From assembly GCA_032622095.1 (NCBI GenBank), contig CP136065.1, positions 55,239,949 to 55,303,948 on the forward strand: a DNA stretch of 64,000 bases, written 5' to 3'. The translations under genes were made by a program, and so were the position numbers. The stretch is from Siphonodentalium dalli. Its lineage: Eukaryota; Mollusca; Scaphopoda; Gadilida; Siphonodentaliidae. A model generated the notes under the pieces. That model did not search any database, was not told the DNA's origin, and saw nothing but the letters and a program-made list of their open reading frames with translations. Shown here one piece after another: positions 59,801-64,000 of the stretch (positions are counted from its first letter, which is position 1; each line of letters begins with the position of its first letter).

Positions 59801-62800
59801 GATAGCTCCACCCGTTTCCTAGATATCGTCTGCGCATGCGCGAAGCGGGCGCCGCACGGGCTCGCCAATACGACAACGTCGACCGCCTGGTCAAACTACA
59901 CACACGTACCAAGTTTCGTCCCGATCGGTCGAGAATCGTAGATTTGTATAAATGACAGACAAACAGACAAACAGACAGACAGAAGACAGAGGTCTTCAAA
60001 ATATATATGAGACTAGCCGATGAGCCCGACGTTGTCCGTGCTACTCAAAAACCAAACTCCAAGTCGATAGCTCCACCCGTTTCCGAGATCTCGTCTGCGC
60101 ATGCGCGAAGCGGGTGTCACACGGGCTCGCCATTACGACAACGTTCACCGCCTGGTCAAACTACACACACGTACCAAGTTTCGTCCCGATCGGTCGAGAA
60201 TCGTAGATTTGTATAAATGACAGACAGACAGACAGACAAACAAACAGAGGTCTTCAAAATATATATGAGACTAGCCGATGAGCCCGACGTTGTCCGGGCT
60301 ATTCAAAAACCAAATTTCAAGTCGATAGCTCTACCCAGCCCGACGATGTCCGGGCTATTAAAAAACCAAATTTCAAATCGATAGCTCCACCCGTTTCCGA
60401 GATCTCGTCTGCGCATGCGCGAAGCTGGCGTCGCTAGGGCTCGGCGACCCGATAAAATTCGTCTCCGGGGCAAGATACATTCACATACCAAATTTCAAGT
60501 CGATAGCTCCACCCGTTTCCGAGATCTGGTCTGCGCATGCGCGAAGCTGGCGTCGCACGGGCTCGGCGACCCGATAAAATTCGTATCCGGGGCAAGATAC
60601 ATTCACATACCAAATTTCAAGTCGATAGCTCCACCCGTTTCCGAGATCTCGTCTGCGCATGCGCGAAGCTGGCGTCGCACGGGCTCGGCGACCCGATAAA
60701 ATTCGTATCCGGGGCAAGATTCATTCACATACCAAATTTCAAGTCGATAGCTCCACCCGTTTCCGAGATCTCGTCTGCGCATGCGCGAAGCGGGCGCCGC
60801 ACGGGCTCGCAAATACGACAACGTCGACCGCCTGGTCAAACTACACACACGTACCAAGTTTCGTCCCGATCGGTCGAGAATCGTAGATTTGTATAAATGA
60901 CAGACAAACAGACAAACAGACAGACAGAAGACAGAGGTCTTCAAAATATATATGAGACTAGCCGATGAGCCCGACGTTGTCCGGGCTACTCAAAAACCAA
61001 ATTCCAAGTCGATAGCTCCACCCGTTTCCGAGATCTCGTCTACGCATGCGCGAAGCTGGCGTCGCACGGGCTCGGCGACCACATAAAATTCGTATCCGGG
61101 GCAAGATACATTCACATAGCAAATTTCAAGTCGATAGCTCCACCCGTTTCCGAGATCTCGTCTGCGCATGCGCGAAGCGGGTGTCACACGGGCTCGCCAA
61201 TACGACAACGTTCACCGCCTGGTCAAACTACACACACGTACCAAGTTTCGTCCCGATCGGTCGAGAATCGTAGATTTGTATAAATGACAGACAGACAGAC
61301 AGACAAACAAACAGAGGTCTTCAAAATATATATGAGACTAGCCGATGAGCCCGACGTTGTCCGGGCTATTCAAAAACCAAATTTCAAGTCGATAGCTCTA
61401 CCCAGCCCGACGTTGTCCGGGCTATTAAAAAACCAAATTTCAAGTCGATAGCTCCACCCGTTTCCGAGATCTGGTCTGCGCATGCGCGAAGTTGGCGTCG
61501 CACGGGCTCGGCGACCCGATAAAATTCGTATCCGGGGCAAGATTCATTCACATACCAAATTTCAAGTCGATAGCTCCACCCGTTTCCGAGATCTCGTCTG
61601 CGCATGCGCGAAGCGGGCGCCGCACGGGCTCGCAAATACGACAACGTCGACCGCCTGGTCAAACTACACACACGTACCAAGTTTCGTCCCGATCGGTCGA
61701 GAATCGTAGATTTGTATAAATGACAGACAAACAGACAAACAGACAGACAGAAGACAGAGGTCCTCAAAATATATATGAGACTAGCCGATGAGCCCGACGT
61801 TGTCCGGGCTACTCAAAAACCAAATTCCAAGTCGATAGCTCCACCCGTTTCCGAGATCTCGTCTGCGCATGCGCGAAGCTGGCGTCGCACGGGCTCGGCG
61901 ACTCGATAAAATTCGTCTCCGGGGCAAGATACATTCACATACCAAATTCCAAGTCGATAGCTCCACCCGTTTCCGAGATCTCGTCTGCGCATGCGCGAAG
62001 CTGGCGTCGCACGGGCTCGGCGACTCGATAAAATTCGTATCCGGGGCAAGATACATTCACATAGCAAATTTCAAGTCGATAGCTCCACCCGTTTCCTAGA
62101 TATCGTCTGCGCATGCGCGAAGCGGGCGCCGCACGGGCTCGCCAATACGACAACGTCGACCGCCTGGTCAAACTACACACACGTACCAAGTTTCGTCCCG
62201 ATCGGTCGAGAATCGTAGATTTGTATAAATGACAGACAAACAGACAAACAGACAGACAGAAGACAGAGGTCTTCAAAATATATATGAGACTAGCCGATGA
62301 GCCCGACGTTGTCCGTGCTACTCAAAAACCAAATTCCAAGTCGATAGCTCCACCCGTTTCCGAGATCTCGTCTGCGCATGCGCGAAGCGGGTGTCACACG
62401 GGCTCGCCATTACGACAACGTTCACCGCCTGGTCAAACTACACACACGTACCAAGTTTCGTCCCGATCGGTCGAGAATCGTAGATTTGTATAAATGACAG
62501 ACAGACAGACAGACAAACAAACAGAGGTCTTCAAAATATATATGAGACTAGCCGATGAGCCCGACGTTGTCCGGGCTATTCAAAAACCAAATTTCAAGTC
62601 GATAGCTCTACCCAGCCCGACGATGTCCGGGCTATTAAAAAACCAAATTTCAAGTCGATAGCTCCACCCGTTTCCGAGATCTCGTCTGCGCATGCGCGAA
62701 GCTGGCGTCGCTAGGGCTCGGCGACCCGATAAAATTCGTCTCCGGGGCAAGATACATTCACATACCAAATTTCAAGTCGATAGCTCCACCCGTTTCCGAG

Positions 62801-64000
62801 ATCTGGTCTGCGCATGCGCGAAGCTGGCGTCGCACGGGATCGGCGACCCGATAAAATTCGTATCCGTGGCAAGATACATTCACATACCAAATTTCAAGTC
62901 GATAGCTCCACCCGTTTCCGAGATCTCGTCTGCGCATGCGCGAAGCTGGCGTCGCACGGGCTCGGCGACCCGATAAAATTCGTATCCGGGGCAAGATTCA
63001 TTCACATACCAAATTTCAAGTCGATAGCTCCACCCGTTTCCGAGATCTCGTCTGCGCATGCGCGAAGCGGCGTGGCACGGGCTCGCCAATACGACAACGA
63101 CGACAGCCTGGTCAAACTACACACACGTATCAAGTTTCGTCCCGATCGGTCGAGAATCGTAGATTTGTATAAATGACAGACAGACAGACAGACAGACAGA
63201 CATAAATATATATGAGACTAGCCGATGAGCCCGACGTTGTCCGGGGTATTCAAAAACCAAATTTCAAGTCGATAGCTCCACCCGTTTCCGAGATCTGGTC
63301 TGCGCATGCGCGAAGCTGGCGTCGCACGGGCTCGGCGACCCGATAAAATTCGTCCCCGGGGCAATATACATTCACATAGCAAATTTCAAGTCGATAGCTC
63401 CACCCGTTTCCGAAATCTCGTCTGCGCATGCGCGAAGCTGGCGTCGCACGGGCTCGGCGACCCGATAAAATTCGTCTCCGGGGCAAGATACATTCACATA
63501 CCAAATTCCAAGTCGATAGCTCCACCCGTTTCCGAGATCTCGTCTGCGCATGCGCGAAGCTGGCGTCGCACGGGCTCGGCGACTCGATAAAATTCGTATC
63601 CGGGGCAAGATACATTCACATAGCAAATTTCAAGTCGATAGCTCCACCCGTTTCCTAGATATCGTCTGCGCATGCGCGAAGCGGGCGCCGCACGGGCTCG
63701 CCAATACGACAACGTCGACCGCCTGGTCAAACTACACACACGTACCAAGTTTCGTCCCGATCGGTCGAGAATCGTAGATTTGTATAAATGACAGACAAAC
63801 AGACAAACAGACAGACAGAAGACAGAGGTCTTCAAAATATATATGAGACTAGCCGATGAGCCCGACGTTGTCCGTGCTACTCAAAAACCAAACTCCAAGT
63901 CGATAGCTCCACCCGTTTCCGAGATCTCGTCTGCGCATGCGCGAAGCGGGTGTCACACGGGCTCGCCATTACGACAACGTTCACCGCCTGGTCAAACTAC

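Larger units (their letters stand above)
44470..64000 (-). mobile_element. Tandem concatemer of Helitron-like elements (about 40 head-to-tail units), open at both ends
   Basis: On the minus strand each unit starts TCTCATATATAT, passes a (GTCT)n tract, a tail (CATTTATACAAATCTACGAT, GGGACGAAACTTGGTACGTG), one to four 122-bp core monomers, and a hairpin AGCCCGGACAACGTCGGGCT (seven-pair stem), then CATCGG and CTAG. CTAG is followed directly by the TC of the next unit. TC start, 3' hairpin and CTAG end are Helitron hallmarks, and the tandem core plus CAGA tract recalls pearl/HINE-type non-autonomous elements described in bivalves. No replication protein is encoded. All open frames here, up to 150 codons on both strands, are repeat translations. 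The array runs past the window end. Confidence 0.8.

Noticed and set aside
44500-64000. Many open frames of 60-150 codons on both strands (for example 45278-45637 and 56028-56477)
   Set aside because: They recur with the 122-bp monomer and its higher-order blocks on both strands and end in the CAGA tract. They are translations of CpG-rich tandem DNA, not genes.
44470-64000. CRISPR array
   Set aside because: Regular repeats are contiguous 122-bp monomers without variable spacers, in an animal-type genome.

Overview
This window is eukaryotic, almost certainly from an invertebrate animal. It is AT-rich intergenic or intronic DNA with no intact gene, one decaying LINE reverse-transcriptase copy, many cut-and-paste transposon remnants with clear inverted repeats and target-site duplications, and several satellite or minisatellite arrays. 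The LINE protein style and the abundant elements built from a short tandem core plus a (CAGA)n tail would suit a mollusc or another marine lophotrochozoan. The sequence alone cannot fix the phylum.

Layout. 1-5.0 kb: a 224-bp tandem duplication, a piece related to the arm of a foldback element, a 161-bp satellite with trimer higher-order structure, and a 67-bp minisatellite. 5.0-10.4 kb: copies of a Helitron-like family with ~150-bp core repeats, and a 1.5-kb inverted-repeat element carrying a 61-bp minisatellite. 10.6-13.9 kb: a 5'-truncated LINE with several lesions, interrupted by a TTAA-flanked piggyBac-type MITE and bracketed by two opposed copies of a small MITE. 14-15.5 kb: weak candidate exons on the minus strand. 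15.9-17.7 kb: a cluster of palindromic hairpin elements. 17.9-29.7 kb: one Helitron-like element split by a ~9-kb foldback element. The foldback has ~1.87-kb inverted arms, a ~42-bp minisatellite interior and a 2928-bp near-identical internal duplication. 32.9-42.7 kb: five more inverted-repeat elements, four with clear target duplications (TTAA or 8 bp). 42.7-43.2 kb: a probable transmembrane exon of a host gene. 44.16-44.35 kb: the 3' end of a second LINE. 44.37-44.47 kb: a 100-N gap.

From 44.47 kb to the end the window is one continuous tandem array, by my hand count about 40 head-to-tail units in 19.5 kb. Each unit has a head, 1-4 copies of a CpG-dense 122-bp monomer, a tail and a (CAGA)n microsatellite. 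Read on the minus strand, each unit begins TCTCATATAT and ends with a hairpin, a six-base spacer and CTAG, directly followed by the TC of the next unit. These are the terminal hallmarks of Helitron (rolling-circle) transposons, so I read the array as a Helitron-like concatemer later reshaped by unequal exchange into mosaic higher-order repeats. Every core monomer also carries a palindrome matching the consensus NRF-1 (P3A2/EWG) binding site, giving roughly a hundred sites. This array is the most unusual object in the window; the nested foldback with a paralogous empty site is second.
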